The notes under the pieces are model-generated. The model saw nothing but the letters and a program-made list of their open reading frames with translations. It was not told the origin of the DNA and made no database searches. From NCBI RefSeq assembly GCF_036013525.1, contig NZ_CP107853.1, positions 3,162,001 through 3,226,000 on the forward strand: a stretch of 64,000 nt of DNA, given 5' to 3'. Source of the stretch: Nonomuraea sp. NBC_00507 (GTDB lineage Bacteria > Actinomycetota > Actinomycetes > Streptosporangiales > Streptosporangiaceae). Below are positions 26,887 to 34,691 of the stretch, piece after piece. Made by a program: the position numbers and the translations under genes. The first letter of the stretch is position 1. Every line of letters starts with the position of its first letter.

Positions 26887-26949
26887 CGTGCCCCCTCGGC
26901 TGGGACGCACTGTAAACCTGGACGGCCTGTTATGTCGGTCCCATGGGTC

Positions 26950-27230
26950 AAGAAACCATTGCGAACTCTTCCCGCCCGGCCCTCGATCCGCCGACGGCAG
27001 CTGCGTCTCAACGGGCTCATCCGCCGGCTCGCCCGCTCCAACCGGTACGTGCTGACCCAGGACGGCGTCCGCATCGCGGTCTTCTCCACCGAGGTCTACA
27101 ACCGGCTGCTCGTCCCACTCACCGCTGCCAACCAGCCCCAGGCACCGCCCGAACTCCGCGCCGCACTAAGGCCCTCACCCGCCACGTCGATGACTACGCC
27201 GCCCGCGCCCGGCTTCCCCGGGAGTCCTGA
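26950..27230 (+). pseudogene. Frameshifted, N-truncated winged-helix-like protein relic
   Basis: One frame encodes RRRQLRLNGLIRRLARSNRY then VLTQDGVRIAVFSTEVYNRLL, ending PPELRAAL; shifting by one base near 27168 continues as KALTRHVDDYAARARL and a stop at 27230. Together these form the C-terminal part of a type seen repeatedly near mobile DNA in actinomycetes (GLI-x-RI/RL, YxLTxxG, VDDYxxxARL), possibly a winged helix. The 5' part is missing, so this is a relic with a one-base deletion. Function of the family is not known to me. Confidence 0.5.
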
Positions 27231-27491
27231 AACCTTGACACCAACGTCCAGAAGCTCAAGACCGAAGATCGTTAGGCCCCTCGGAAGACCGGAAAAGCCC
27301 GGTGACCACGGGATATTCCCGGCGTATTCCAAGCTGCCACCGGCGTACGCAAGGATCCAGCCAGGAGTTGTAAGCAACGGCCGCACGAGCGCCTGTTGTC
27401 GCGACGGCCGACATTGCCACTCAAAACTCACAAATCGGCTTAGGTCGATCCTCCAGCAAAAATGATCTGGTTCGGAAGGGACAGAAAGCCC

Positions 27492-27851
27492 ATGAACAAG
27501 CTGGCCAAATTCGCCGCGGTAGGCCTTGGCGCCGTGACTGCGAGCGTCGTTCTCGCGCAGCCCGCGTCCGCGGCGGACTACCGCTGGAATGTCGGCGACG
27601 GGGTCATCACCTACACCGACAGCTCCAACACGCTCTGTGTGCACGCCTACGACACCGAGGGTCCCCGTCAGGTGACCACGAACCTATTTTGGGACGACAA
27701 AAACTACTACTACGGTGACCGCGGCGCCAGTTGCGGGATCGTGGGGGGCCGCGAGGTCCCTGAGGGCACGAGGATCGTCATATACGTCAGGTCCTATTGG
27801 GGCGAGCGTGGCACCTGGGTGTCCAGGGGCTCCAAGGCCTTCTACCGCTAA
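27492..27851 (+). CDS. Small secreted protein, member of a tandem paralogous pair
   Basis: A 119-residue protein. Signal peptide MNKLAKFAAVGLGAVTASVV with cleavage after QPASA (about residue 27). The mature part starts DYRWNVGDGVITYTDSSN and has two cysteines (LCVHA, SCGIV), then RSYWGERGTW. It aligns along its length with the next gene (27928): shared IGDG, YTD, GA-C and YRSYW-RGT patterns, and near-identical signal peptides ending VVLAQPA. GGAAGGGA precedes ATG 27492. Function unknown; the fold may be a small beta-sandwich stabilised by one disulfide (inference). Confidence 0.75.
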   Translation: MNKLAKFAAVGLGAVTASVVLAQPASAADYRWNVGDGVITYTDSSNTLCVHAYDTEGPRQVTTNLFWDDKNYYYGDRGASCGIVGGREVPEGTRIVIYVRSYWGERGTWVSRGSKAFYR

Positions 27852-27927
27852 TCGCTTTCTTACATGGCCGGGTTTCCCGTGCACCGGGCGGCGTACGAGG
27901 AACCTTTCTCTTTCCGGATGAGGCTCA

Positions 27928-28299
27928 ATGAAAAACCTGATCAAAGCGGTCACCATCGGCATTGGCGTTGTGGCGGCGAGCGTTGTTCTCGCACAACCGG
28001 CCCTCGCTGTGAATTTCATCCGAGACATCGGCGACGGGACCGTCCGCTACACCGACGACACCAATCAGATGTGCCTCCAGGCGGACAACACCTTTGGGAC
28101 GGCCTGGGTGGAAGTGGCCGTGTCCCGCCAGGGCGGGAGCGGATTACCCATCGTCATCAGGGACGACAACGTCGGTCATCCGGGCGCCACCTGCAGAGTC
28201 CTCAACGTTCCCGAGAACGTCACCTTCCAGGCCGAATACCGGAGCTACTGGGAAGGGCGGGGCACCCCAATACGTGGGGTATTCCACTTCACTACCTGA
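27928..28299 (+). CDS. Small secreted protein, paralogue of the preceding gene
   Basis: A 123-residue protein with a signal peptide (VVAASVVLAQPALA) and a mature part beginning VNFIRDIGDGTVRYTDDTN. Two cysteines (MCLQA, TCRVL) sit at positions matching those of the 27492 product, followed by YRSYWEGRGTP. The two genes are 76 bp apart and clearly arose by duplication. Its 3' end overlaps the convergent gene 28292-28594 by 8 bp. Function unknown. Confidence 0.75.
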   Translation: MKNLIKAVTIGIGVVAASVVLAQPALAVNFIRDIGDGTVRYTDDTNQMCLQADNTFGTAWVEVAVSRQGGSGLPIVIRDDNVGHPGATCRVLNVPENVTFQAEYRSYWEGRGTPIRGVFHFTT

Positions 28300-28594
28300 C
28301 CGTCCCGGCAAGGCGGACTCCCCGTCCACCACCCGCACGGCATACGGGGAGTCCGCATCCGGCAAGGCACGTCGGCCGGGTCGTGGCCGGGGCGACCAGT
28401 TCACCGACCTCGGTCCCGGAGGAGATGAACGCGGGCAGGTGGTCCGCCGCAGTCTGCCTTTGGGACATCAGCGACATGTGCGCGATCGCGCCCTTCGACG
28501 TCGCCGTGTCGGCCTGCGCCGTGGCGACGAGGGAAAGGCCGATCGCGGTAGCGGCGACACCAGCGGCAGCCGCCAGGATCAACGGTTTTCTCAT
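28292..28594 (-). CDS. Small secreted protein, apparently truncated at the C-terminus
   Basis: A 100-residue open frame with a clear signal peptide (ILAAAAGVAATAIGLSLVAT, cleavage near QADTA) and a mature stretch including RQTAADHLPAFISSGTEVGE. After LVAPATTR the frame becomes Cys/Gly/Arg-rich and unlike the first part, ending by overlap with the neighbour. Related-looking actinomycete proteins continue past this point with further domains, so this copy is probably cut short by an indel or rearrangement. AGAGAGGA precedes the ATG at 28594. Confidence 0.5.
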   Translation of the reverse strand: MRKPLILAAAAGVAATAIGLSLVATAQADTATSKGAIAHMSLMSQRQTAADHLPAFISSGTEVGELVAPATTRPTCLAGCGLPVCRAGGGRGVRLAGTVR

Positions 28595-28624
28595 GACGAA
28601 ATCCTCTCTCTGCTGCTGCCGCGA

Positions 28625-29017
28625 CTAGGAGGCAATGCGTGATTGGCAGTTCAGGGGCCTGCTGCCAGTTGAGCCCGCGAGAACCCACTTGCAGCCGCTG
28701 CGGCCATAGTCGTAGCGCGGGTGACTGAGAACGACGATTCCGCTCGCGCTGTTGGAGGTGGCGTACAAGCCACCGTCCGCACCGTTGTAGGTGTTCGCAT
28801 ACAGACGGGCGACGCCGCGGTCGAGGCTGGTTCGGCCGCCCTTTCTGGGACCCATCGCCGCGTGGAGGTAGAGGGTTCCTGCCCTGGCCGAACTGTTCTT
28901 GTATGTCGTGTAGTGATCGGCGTACGCCGCACCGGGAGTGACGGCTATCGTTGCACCGCTCTGCCGCGTCCTGATTATGAATCTGACTGGCATACTGGCG
29001 GCACATTTCTGGTACAT
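28625..29017 (-). CDS. Hypothetical protein, Gly/Ser/Tyr-rich, possibly a secreted-protein remnant
   Basis: From ATG 29017 there are 130 residues (AVTPGAAYADHYTTYKN, TLYLHAAMGPRKGG, SGCKWVLAGSTGSRPLNC) with three cysteines, two of them near the C-terminus. No signal peptide is seen from this start; the frame is open upstream but runs antisense into the 29096 gene, so the 5' end may have been lost. It lies 30 bp upstream of the truncated secreted gene 28292-28594. Family not recognised. Confidence 0.4.
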   Translation of the reverse strand: MYQKCAASMPVRFIIRTRQSGATIAVTPGAAYADHYTTYKNSSARAGTLYLHAAMGPRKGGRTSLDRGVARLYANTYNGADGGLYATSNSASGIVVLSHPRYDYGRSGCKWVLAGSTGSRPLNCQSRIAS

Positions 29018-29095
29018 GATCTGAGTATTCCAGCCGTGTACCGCCGGGTGCTTAGATCTCCCGCAGGAACCTCGACAAAGTGGAGTCAAATAATG

Positions 29096-29353
29096 ATGGT
29101 CATCCGTCGGCCCGGTTTGCGCCGCACCGGAGTGATCGCTCTCGCGGCCGCAACGGCGGCGATCGGTGCGGTTACCTTGGCCGGCCCCGCGCACGCGGAC
29201 TTTTTCGTCGGAATGTTCAAGACAAAGGCCGCCTGTGAACGGGAGCGACCCAAGTACAAGTCGTCGTGGACCACGCCGAGGCCGTGCTACTACTACACGG
29301 CCAACCCTCCGGCTTCCGGGTCCTGGGGATTCTCTGTGGATGAGCGGTACTGA
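29096..29353 (+). CDS. Very small secreted protein with two cysteines
   Basis: An 85-residue protein: basic start MVIRRPGLRRTG, hydrophobic core, cleavage after GPAHA (about residue 34), and a 51-residue mature peptide (FKTKAACERERPKY then PRPCYYYTAN), basic and aromatic with two cysteines. An ATG at 29093 immediately precedes it. A secreted peptide or bacteriocin-like role cannot be excluded but has no direct support. It is divergent from 28625-29017. Confidence 0.6.
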   Translation: MVIRRPGLRRTGVIALAAATAAIGAVTLAGPAHADFFVGMFKTKAACERERPKYKSSWTTPRPCYYYTANPPASGSWGFSVDERY

Positions 29354-29523
29354 CCCACGCTCTTCGGGCACGGGCCTGGACGCGTGCTGCCGAGCCACAC
29401 CGGCATGCGCCCCGGTAACCGGTCTGGCGGACCGGACCTGTTACCTTCTCCCGTCGGCACTCGTCATAGGTGCGACGACCGAATACGAACGGTCGCCGCA
29501 CCAACGAGTGAATCGAGAACAGG

Positions 29524-29925
29524 ATGCTGACCAACGTCATGTACGTGACGCTCTACGTCACCGATCAGGACCGCGCGCTGGAGTTCTACACCCAGGGACT
29601 CGGCCTGGAAAAGCGGATCGACTTCTCAGGGCCCGACGGCCGGTTCCTCACCGTCGGCGTTCCCGATAGCCCGGTGCAGATCCTCCTGTGGTCGCATGCG
29701 GCAGCCGCGGGTCAGCCGGGCGACGTGGGCCAGGATGGCGCGCCCGGTCCGCTGATCCTCGAATCCGATGATTTGCGAAAGGACTTCGAGATCCTGCGCC
29801 GGCGCGGCGTCACCTTCGAAGAGTGGGAACCCGTGGACTATCCGTTCGGGGTCCGCATCGAGGCGGTGGACCCGGACGGCAACCGGGTCTCGCTCCGTCA
29901 GCAGCGAAAGCCGCGAAAGCCGTGA
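29524..29925 (+). CDS. VOC (glyoxalase/bleomycin-resistance) family protein
   Basis: A 133-residue vicinal-oxygen-chelate protein: beta-alpha-beta start MYVTLYVTDQDRALEFYTQG and end AVDPDGNRVSL, the usual two-module fold. The Asp/Glu of EAVDPDGN is typical; metal-ligand His residues are not obvious, so binding rather than catalysis is possible. ATG 29524 lies after GAGAACAGG. It overlaps the sigma-factor start by GTGA, the usual partnership of ECF41 sigma factors with small enzymes. Confidence 0.87.
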   Translation: MLTNVMYVTLYVTDQDRALEFYTQGLGLEKRIDFSGPDGRFLTVGVPDSPVQILLWSHAAAAGQPGDVGQDGAPGPLILESDDLRKDFEILRRRGVTFEEWEPVDYPFGVRIEAVDPDGNRVSLRQQRKPRKP

Positions 29926-30797
29926 CCACCCACTCGTCCGGCCTCGTGACCGAGGTGTTCGAAGCCCAGCGCGATCGGCTGCGCGCCCTCGCGTACCGCG
30001 TGCTGGGCTCGCACGCCGACGCCGAGGACGTGGTCCAGGAAGCGTGGATGCGTCTCGTCCGCCAGGACGAGGCGACCATCGGCAACCTGGCGGGTTGGCT
30101 GACCACGGTGGTCGGCCGAATCAGCCTGGACCTCCTGAGATCCCGTCAAGCCCACCCCGAGACCGCCTACGGGCACGAGTTTGCGGACCTCGTGGTGACG
30201 CCCGCCGACGACCCCGCGCCGGACGAGCAGGTGGCGCTGGCCGATTCGGTCGGCCTCGCCCTGCTCGTCGTGCTCGACTCGCTCACCCCGAGCGAGCGCC
30301 TGGCGTTCGTTCTGCACGACATGTTCGCGGTCCCGTTCCGCGAAATCGGTCAGATCCTGGGCAAATCCGCCGACGCCACCAAGATGATCGCCAGCCGCGC
30401 CCGCCGCAAGGTCCAAGCCACGGACCGGCCGGCGGGCCCCGGCCGCGAGCACCAAGAGGTCGTCCAGGCATTCCGCGCCGCCGCGCTCAGCGGCGACTTC
30501 GAAGCGCTCCTGCGTGTCCTCGACCCGAACGTGAAGCTGACCGTCGACACCCCGGACGGTATGGTCGTCACCCTCGGCGCCACCGAGGTCGCCGCCGGCG
30601 CCCGCATGTTCTCCGGCGAGGTCGCTCGCCAACGACCCGTGCTGGTCAACGGCATCCCCGGCCACATGTCCTGGCGCCCCGACGGAACGCCTCTCTCCGT
30701 CATCGCCTTCACGGTCACCGAAGGCCGGATCGCCGGCATCCACATCGTCATCGACCCGGCCAAACTCGCCTCGATCCAGCTGCCCGCCCCGGCCTGA
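29922..30797 (+). CDS. ECF41/SigJ-type RNA polymerase sigma factor with SnoaL-like C-terminus
   Basis: A 291-residue sigma factor. Region 2 is RVLGSHADAEDVVQEAWMRL and region 4 is SERLAFVLHDMFAVPFREIG. A C-terminal SnoaL-like domain (about 180-290) ends HIVIDPAKL, matching the terminal NPDKL-type motif of ECF41 proteins, where the domain replaces an anti-sigma factor. GTG 29922 overlaps the VOC stop. It probably controls its own operon with the VOC gene. The stem-loop at 30912-30934 lies 115 bp downstream. Confidence 0.9.
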   Translation: MTTHSSGLVTEVFEAQRDRLRALAYRVLGSHADAEDVVQEAWMRLVRQDEATIGNLAGWLTTVVGRISLDLLRSRQAHPETAYGHEFADLVVTPADDPAPDEQVALADSVGLALLVVLDSLTPSERLAFVLHDMFAVPFREIGQILGKSADATKMIASRARRKVQATDRPAGPGREHQEVVQAFRAAALSGDFEALLRVLDPNVKLTVDTPDGMVVTLGATEVAAGARMFSGEVARQRPVLVNGIPGHMSWRPDGTPLSVIAFTVTEGRIAGIHIVIDPAKLASIQLPAPA

Positions 30798-30911
30798 GCC
30801 GGTGTCGTCAGGGTCGGCCCGTGCAGGGTGCGACATCCCGGGGCGACCGACCGATGTTGCGCGACCACGGCGAACCCGCAGCGGTATCGACCTTGGACTT
30901 CGGCTGCACCA

Positions 30912-30934
30912 GTGCCCCTCACCCTGAGGGGCAC
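30912..30934 (+). terminator. Perfect stem-loop downstream of the sigma-factor gene
   Basis: GTGCCCCTCA (30912-30921) pairs with TGAGGGGCAC (30925-30934), a perfect 10-bp stem with a 3-base loop, without a U run. A factor-assisted terminator is the simplest reading. Confidence 0.5.
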
Positions 30935-31170
30935 ACTCATCGTCTCAGCGCAGGTCGTCTGGACTGGAGTTTGTCAAGGGCGTCGCAGGCGAGCGGGATC
31001 TGCCCCGAGAGCGAGCTTTCACACGCAGCAGAGTCGCCGCGTGTCCCGGATGGTTGCGCCGCATGGCCGGCCAGGCCAACCCGCTGGCGGGCCGTTCCAT
31101 CGCCACGACGTAACGCAGCTCCCAGATGGCCTGGGGTGGAGGGTCAAATCGTGGCCGACCGGCGGTACAT
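30935..31170. other. Gap between the sigma factor and RHH genes
   Basis: Together with 30798-30911 this makes a 380-bp stretch without a gene. Apart from the hairpin at 30912-30934 I see no gene, repeat or relic. The right end leads into the palindromic operator over the RHH start. Confidence 0.5.
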
Positions 31171-31186
31171 TGTTACCATGGTAACA
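31171..31186. promoter_or_regulatory. 16-bp perfect palindrome spanning the start codon of the RHH gene
   Basis: TGTTACCATGGTAACA at 31171-31186 is a perfect palindrome whose centre contains the ATG (31178-31180) of the RHH-protein gene. No ribosome-binding site precedes it, so the message may be leaderless and the operator may sit on the transcription start. Autorepression by the RHH protein is inferred. Confidence 0.7.
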
Positions 31187-31420
31187 GTCGAACGCACGCA
31201 GACAGGCCTGCGGCTCGAGAAGAACGTGCTCAAGGTGCTTAAGGGACTGGCCGAATACCTCGACATCTCGCTCGGCGACCTGGTGGAGGGAATCGCGCTG
31301 CACTCCTTCGATGGCAAGGCGCCCTTCACGCCCGTAACCCTGGCCAAGATCGAACAACTCAAGGCTGTGTACGGCTTGACCCTGACATCCGCCGATGCGC
31401 ACCGGCTGACAGAGCGATGA
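31178..31420 (+). CDS. Ribbon-helix-helix (CopG/Arc-like) small regulator
   Basis: An 80-residue protein starting MVTVERTQTGLRLEKNVLK; a short strand followed by two helices (LKVLKGLAEYLDISLGDLVE) fits a ribbon-helix-helix fold. The start ATG lies within a perfect 16-bp palindrome, and the next gene (SRPBCC protein) overlaps it by ATGA. It looks like an autorepressor controlling a two-gene operon. An antitoxin role is not supported: the partner is an SRPBCC protein. Confidence 0.75.
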   Translation: MVTVERTQTGLRLEKNVLKVLKGLAEYLDISLGDLVEGIALHSFDGKAPFTPVTLAKIEQLKAVYGLTLTSADAHRLTER

Positions 31421-31884
31421 GCGGCGCGCAGTACACGCTCACCGGACGGCTGGCGGTCGCGCTGCCGCCTGAGGAAGCATTCATGCTGTTCACGCCGCGC
31501 GGCGAGGAGCAGTGGGTGGCCGGGTGGCGGCCCCGTTTCCCAGTGAAGACCAGTGACGACTCCGTCCCCGGCACGGTCTTCGAGACCGGCGCGCACGGCG
31601 AGCGGACCATCTGGGTGGTGGTCGAGCGCGAGCCTGGACGGCGCGTCTCGTACGCCAGGGTAACGCCCGACTCCCGGGCCGGGACCGTCACTGTCGAGGT
31701 GGACGCGGACGGGCAGGGCGGCAGCACGGTACGGGTCACGTACGGCCTGACCGCACTCACGCCAGAGGCCCAGGTGCCTCTGCGCGAGTTTGCCGAGCGC
31801 TACCCGGACTTCCTGAGGTCGTGGGAGGAGGAGATCGCCCGCCATCTCGGGTCCCGGCCGCCGAACACGGCCGCCCAGTCGTAA
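31417..31884 (+). CDS. SRPBCC-family (START/AHSA-like) protein
   Basis: A 155-residue protein with the helix-grip pattern: ALPPEEAFMLFTPRGEEQWVAGW near the start, TVFETGAHGERTIWVV in the middle and a long C-terminal helix. The family binds small hydrophobic ligands. It is coupled to the RHH regulator by an ATGA overlap, so it is probably expressed only when that protein leaves its palindrome. Ligand unknown. Confidence 0.8.
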   Translation: MSGAQYTLTGRLAVALPPEEAFMLFTPRGEEQWVAGWRPRFPVKTSDDSVPGTVFETGAHGERTIWVVVEREPGRRVSYARVTPDSRAGTVTVEVDADGQGGSTVRVTYGLTALTPEAQVPLREFAERYPDFLRSWEEEIARHLGSRPPNTAAQS

Positions 31885-31959
31885 AAGGGCGACCGGCCAC
31901 GGGCCAGGTGACGGGCGGCCTTGGCGACCAGCAACGGGCCGGCCAGCCGACGGAGGTCG

Positions 31960-32220
31960 CCGTCGGCTCATCCGTGGGTCTTCGGTGAGCAGCCGCCGTG
32001 CCGCGCCGGTCATGCGACGTTGAGCCGGGTGCCGATGTTGACCTTGATGATCCCGGCGTACCACCGCGGCGAGCTTGGCGTCGTCAAGCCTGGAGAACCC
32101 GTGCAGCACGAGGGGCACCGGCGCCGCGGCCCGCAGCGCCGCCGCCAGTGACAGGTGGGCCGCGGCATCGCGAGAGGTCATCGCGTGCGATGTGCCGAGC
32201 GCCAGGGCGTGATTCCAGGG
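31960..32220 (-). pseudogene. Relic of a class II fructose-bisphosphate aldolase
   Basis: On the minus strand one frame reads ALALGTSHAMTSRDAAAHL and VPLVLHGFSRLDDAKLAAVV (32217 to about 32053), matching the LHGSSG catalytic region of class II aldolases; a one-base shift continues as AGIIKVNIGTRLNVA (about 32053-32013), and a second shift gives RMTGAARRLLTEDPR. Two indels and the missing N-terminal half leave it dead. The rest of the 31885-32417 gap shows no gene. Confidence 0.65.
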
Positions 32221-32417
32221 GATTGACACTGATGATGAGACGCACGTCACAGCGAGCTTCCTGTCACGCATAGCCCGGGCTACCCGGTCAACCGTGTGTA
32301 TAGCTCTCGCCCAGGCACGGCCTAAGACAGACCGAGCCATTCCGCAGTCAGGGCGATCCAGCGTGCCGTGATGCCCCTTTCCTCCGCTTCGCTGTTGCGA
32401 CCCTAAGGAGAAGACAC

Positions 32418-33647
32418 ATGTCCCAACCTCTCCCGTTCGTCATCGATCCCACGGGCGCCGACCGGCTTGCTGAATACCAGGCTCTGCGGGCTCGCGGTCC
32501 GGCCACGCCCGTGGACATCCTCGGTCTGCGCGCCTGGGCAGTCACCGACCCTGCCCTGCTCAAGACTCTGCTCACCAGCCCTGACGTCTCCAAGAACGGC
32601 CGTGCTCACTACCCGGCCTTTCAGCAGACGATCAGAACGTGGCCGCTCGCCCTGTGGATCGAGGTGCAGAGCATGCTCACCGCATACGGCGCCGACCACC
32701 GCAGGTTACGGCGGATGGTCGCCCCCGCCTTCAGTGCACGCCGCATCGCGGAGCTGAAGCCGACCATCCAATCCCTGGTCACCGAGTTGATCGACGATCT
32801 TGCCACGGTGCCCCCCGGCCAGGTGGTGAACCTGCGCGAGCGACTGGCCTTCCCGCTGCCCATCGCCGTGATCGGCCACCTGATGGGCGTACCAGAAGAC
32901 CAGCGGGACGATTTCCGGCAGATCGTCGACAACGTCTTCGACAGCACGCTCACGCCTGAGCAGGCCCAGGCCAACACCGCACGTCTTTTCGAGGCCACCG
33001 ACCAGTTGATCGCCACCAAGCGTGGCAACCCCGGCGACGACATGACCTCCCTTCTCATCGCGGCACGCGACGAGGAGTCGGACGGCACCGGCTTCACCGA
33101 TGTCGAACTGCGCGACACAATGATTCTGATGATCAACGCCGGGTACGAAACGACTGTCAACGTCATCGACCAGGCCGTCTTCGCGCTGCTGACGTCCCCC
33201 GACCAGCTCCGCCTCGTCCGCACTGGCCAGGCCACCTGGGAAGACGTGGTGGAAGAAACCCTTCGCGCCGAGCCCGCCATCAAGTACTTGCCGCTGCGCT
33301 TCGCCGTCACCGACATCAAGCTGCCCGACGGACAGGTCATCGCCGCGGGAGACCCCATCCTTGCCGCGTATGGGGCCGCCAACCGTCACCCGGACTGGCA
33401 CGGGCCGGACGCCGACGCCTTCGACGTCACCCGCAAGGTGAAGGACCACCTGGCGTTCGGCTACGGCGTTCACTTCTGCCTCGGCGCTCCGCTGGCCCGC
33501 CTCGAAGTCGCAGAAGCCCTGCGTCAGCTCTTCGAGCGTTTCCCCGCCATGTCACTCGCAGTACCGGCCGACGCGTTGCGGCCGGTGCCCACTCTCATCA
33601 GCAACGGTCACCAGGAACTCCCGGTGTACCTGCGCGTCGTCGAGTAG
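32418..33647 (+). CDS. Cytochrome P450 monooxygenase
   Basis: A 409-residue soluble bacterial P450 of CYP107/CYP105-like style. I-helix AGYETT (241-246) has Tyr in the usual AGHETT place. ExxR is ETLR (280-283), and the haem loop FGYGVHFCLG has Cys354 as axial ligand. ATG 32418 follows AAGGAGAAG by 5 bases. It is monocistronic: no ferredoxin or reductase is adjacent, so electron donors must come from elsewhere. Substrate unknown. Confidence 0.93.
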   Translation: MSQPLPFVIDPTGADRLAEYQALRARGPATPVDILGLRAWAVTDPALLKTLLTSPDVSKNGRAHYPAFQQTIRTWPLALWIEVQSMLTAYGADHRRLRRMVAPAFSARRIAELKPTIQSLVTELIDDLATVPPGQVVNLRERLAFPLPIAVIGHLMGVPEDQRDDFRQIVDNVFDSTLTPEQAQANTARLFEATDQLIATKRGNPGDDMTSLLIAARDEESDGTGFTDVELRDTMILMINAGYETTVNVIDQAVFALLTSPDQLRLVRTGQATWEDVVEETLRAEPAIKYLPLRFAVTDIKLPDGQVIAAGDPILAAYGAANRHPDWHGPDADAFDVTRKVKDHLAFGYGVHFCLGAPLARLEVAEALRQLFERFPAMSLAVPADALRPVPTLISNGHQELPVYLRVVE

Positions 33648-33769
33648 CACGGCCCGGCCTCCGGTGTCGGGCGCACTGTTCAGGGCGTTGTCACAGATCG
33701 GGGCGCTGCCCGGTCCTAGCTGGTGCACGGCCGGATCCGAGCCGGCCACTGTTTCGCGAAGGAAGCCTG

Positions 33770-34207
33770 ATGAGCACCGATCACGCTCACGCTCACCACC
33801 TGGAGAACCCCGACAAGAGCGGGCCGCCGCCGAAGATCGACGTGGTCGCCACCGTGCCGGGGGCGCCGCCTGCGCCGGAGGGGGCCGAGGCGATGACGCT
33901 CCTGGTCACGCTGCCGCCGAACAGCCCCGGCGCGCCGCCCCACCGGCACTCCGGGCCCGCGTACGGGTACGTGGTCAAGGGCGCCATCAACTTCGAGCTC
34001 GAAGGCGAACCCGTACGGGTTGTCCGGGCCGGTGAGGCGTTCTGGGAGCCTGGCGGGGACGTGATCCACTACCAGGACGGCAACCACCTCGCCGACGAGG
34101 AGTCGGCGTTCGTCGTGACGATGTTCTGCGCGCCCGGGCAGCCGATGTTGATCCCGGTCAGCCCGGAGGAGTTGGAGGCTCGACGAGACCGCCGGGTGCA
34201 GTCGTGA
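33770..34207 (+). CDS. Cupin-domain protein
   Basis: A 145-residue single-domain cupin. Motif 1 is PPHRHSGPAYGYVVKG (His residues and a missing Glu ligand) and motif 2 is PGGDVIHYQ. A His-rich N-terminal tail (DHAHAHHLENP) precedes the barrel. ATG 33770 follows GCGAAGGAAG. It overlaps the next cupin gene by GTGA. The role may be binding or catalysis on a small molecule. Confidence 0.82.
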   Translation: MSTDHAHAHHLENPDKSGPPPKIDVVATVPGAPPAPEGAEAMTLLVTLPPNSPGAPPHRHSGPAYGYVVKGAINFELEGEPVRVVRAGEAFWEPGGDVIHYQDGNHLADEESAFVVTMFCAPGQPMLIPVSPEELEARRDRRVQS

Positions 34208-34530
34208 CCAAGGTTTCGTTGACTGCGCAGGTTCGCAATCTTCTCGCGCTTGCCCGTGAGGCGGGCAGTGGTCGCAGTGCCACCACTGTCCACGGCGGAC
34301 ACGATCGTTCGTTGCGGCAGACCGTGATGGCGATGCGGCAGGGCGAGCACATCCACGAACACGAGCATCCTGGCGAGGTCACGGTGCACGTGCTGCACGG
34401 GCGGGTGCGGCTGGTCGCCGGGCCTGACACGTGGGACGGGCTGCCGGGTGATCTGCTGGTCATGCCCGAACGCCGCCACCGTGTGGAGGCCGTGGAGGAC
34501 TGCGCGTTCCTGTTCACCACCGCACGTTAA
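34204..34530 (+). CDS. Cupin-domain protein, second of a coupled pair
   Basis: A 108-residue cupin from GTG 34204. Motif 1 (EHIHEHEHPGEVTVHVLHG) has the His cluster and Glu, motif 2 is LLVMPERRHRVEA. The start overlaps the stop of the previous gene. The strong hairpin at 34533 follows the stop by 2 bases. Confidence 0.85.
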   Translation: MTKVSLTAQVRNLLALAREAGSGRSATTVHGGHDRSLRQTVMAMRQGEHIHEHEHPGEVTVHVLHGRVRLVAGPDTWDGLPGDLLVMPERRHRVEAVEDCAFLFTTAR

Positions 34531-34532
34531 AA

Positions 34533-34577
34533 GCAAAGAAGGCGGGAACCGGGTTCGGTTTCCGCCTTCTGCTTTGC
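34533..34577 (+). terminator. Terminator hairpin after the cupin pair
   Basis: GCAAAG-AAGGCGG-GAACCG (34533-34551) pairs with CGGTT-TCCGCCTT-CTGCTTTGC (34556-34577), a stem of about 19 bp with a 3-base bulge and one mismatch around a 4-base loop. It sits 2 bp after the cupin stop and in front of the LAL regulator gene. Confidence 0.75.
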
Positions 34578-34691
34578 CCGAAGGGCATTCGACCGGCTTG
34601 CCGCCGGCGGAGACGTCCTCCAGCCAATGTCTCAGATAGGATCTGGCCGCCAAACGCATATATATCGGTAAACCCCAGCGAAGGTGGCCCC

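Noticed and set aside
31178..31884. Toxin-antitoxin pair
   Set aside because: The RHH protein would suit an antitoxin, but the coupled gene is an SRPBCC ligand-binding protein, not a toxin fold.
32418..34530. Secondary-metabolite cluster from P450, cupins and regulators
   Set aside because: No PKS, NRPS, terpene synthase or RiPP maturation genes; each gene is separately flanked by its own signals.
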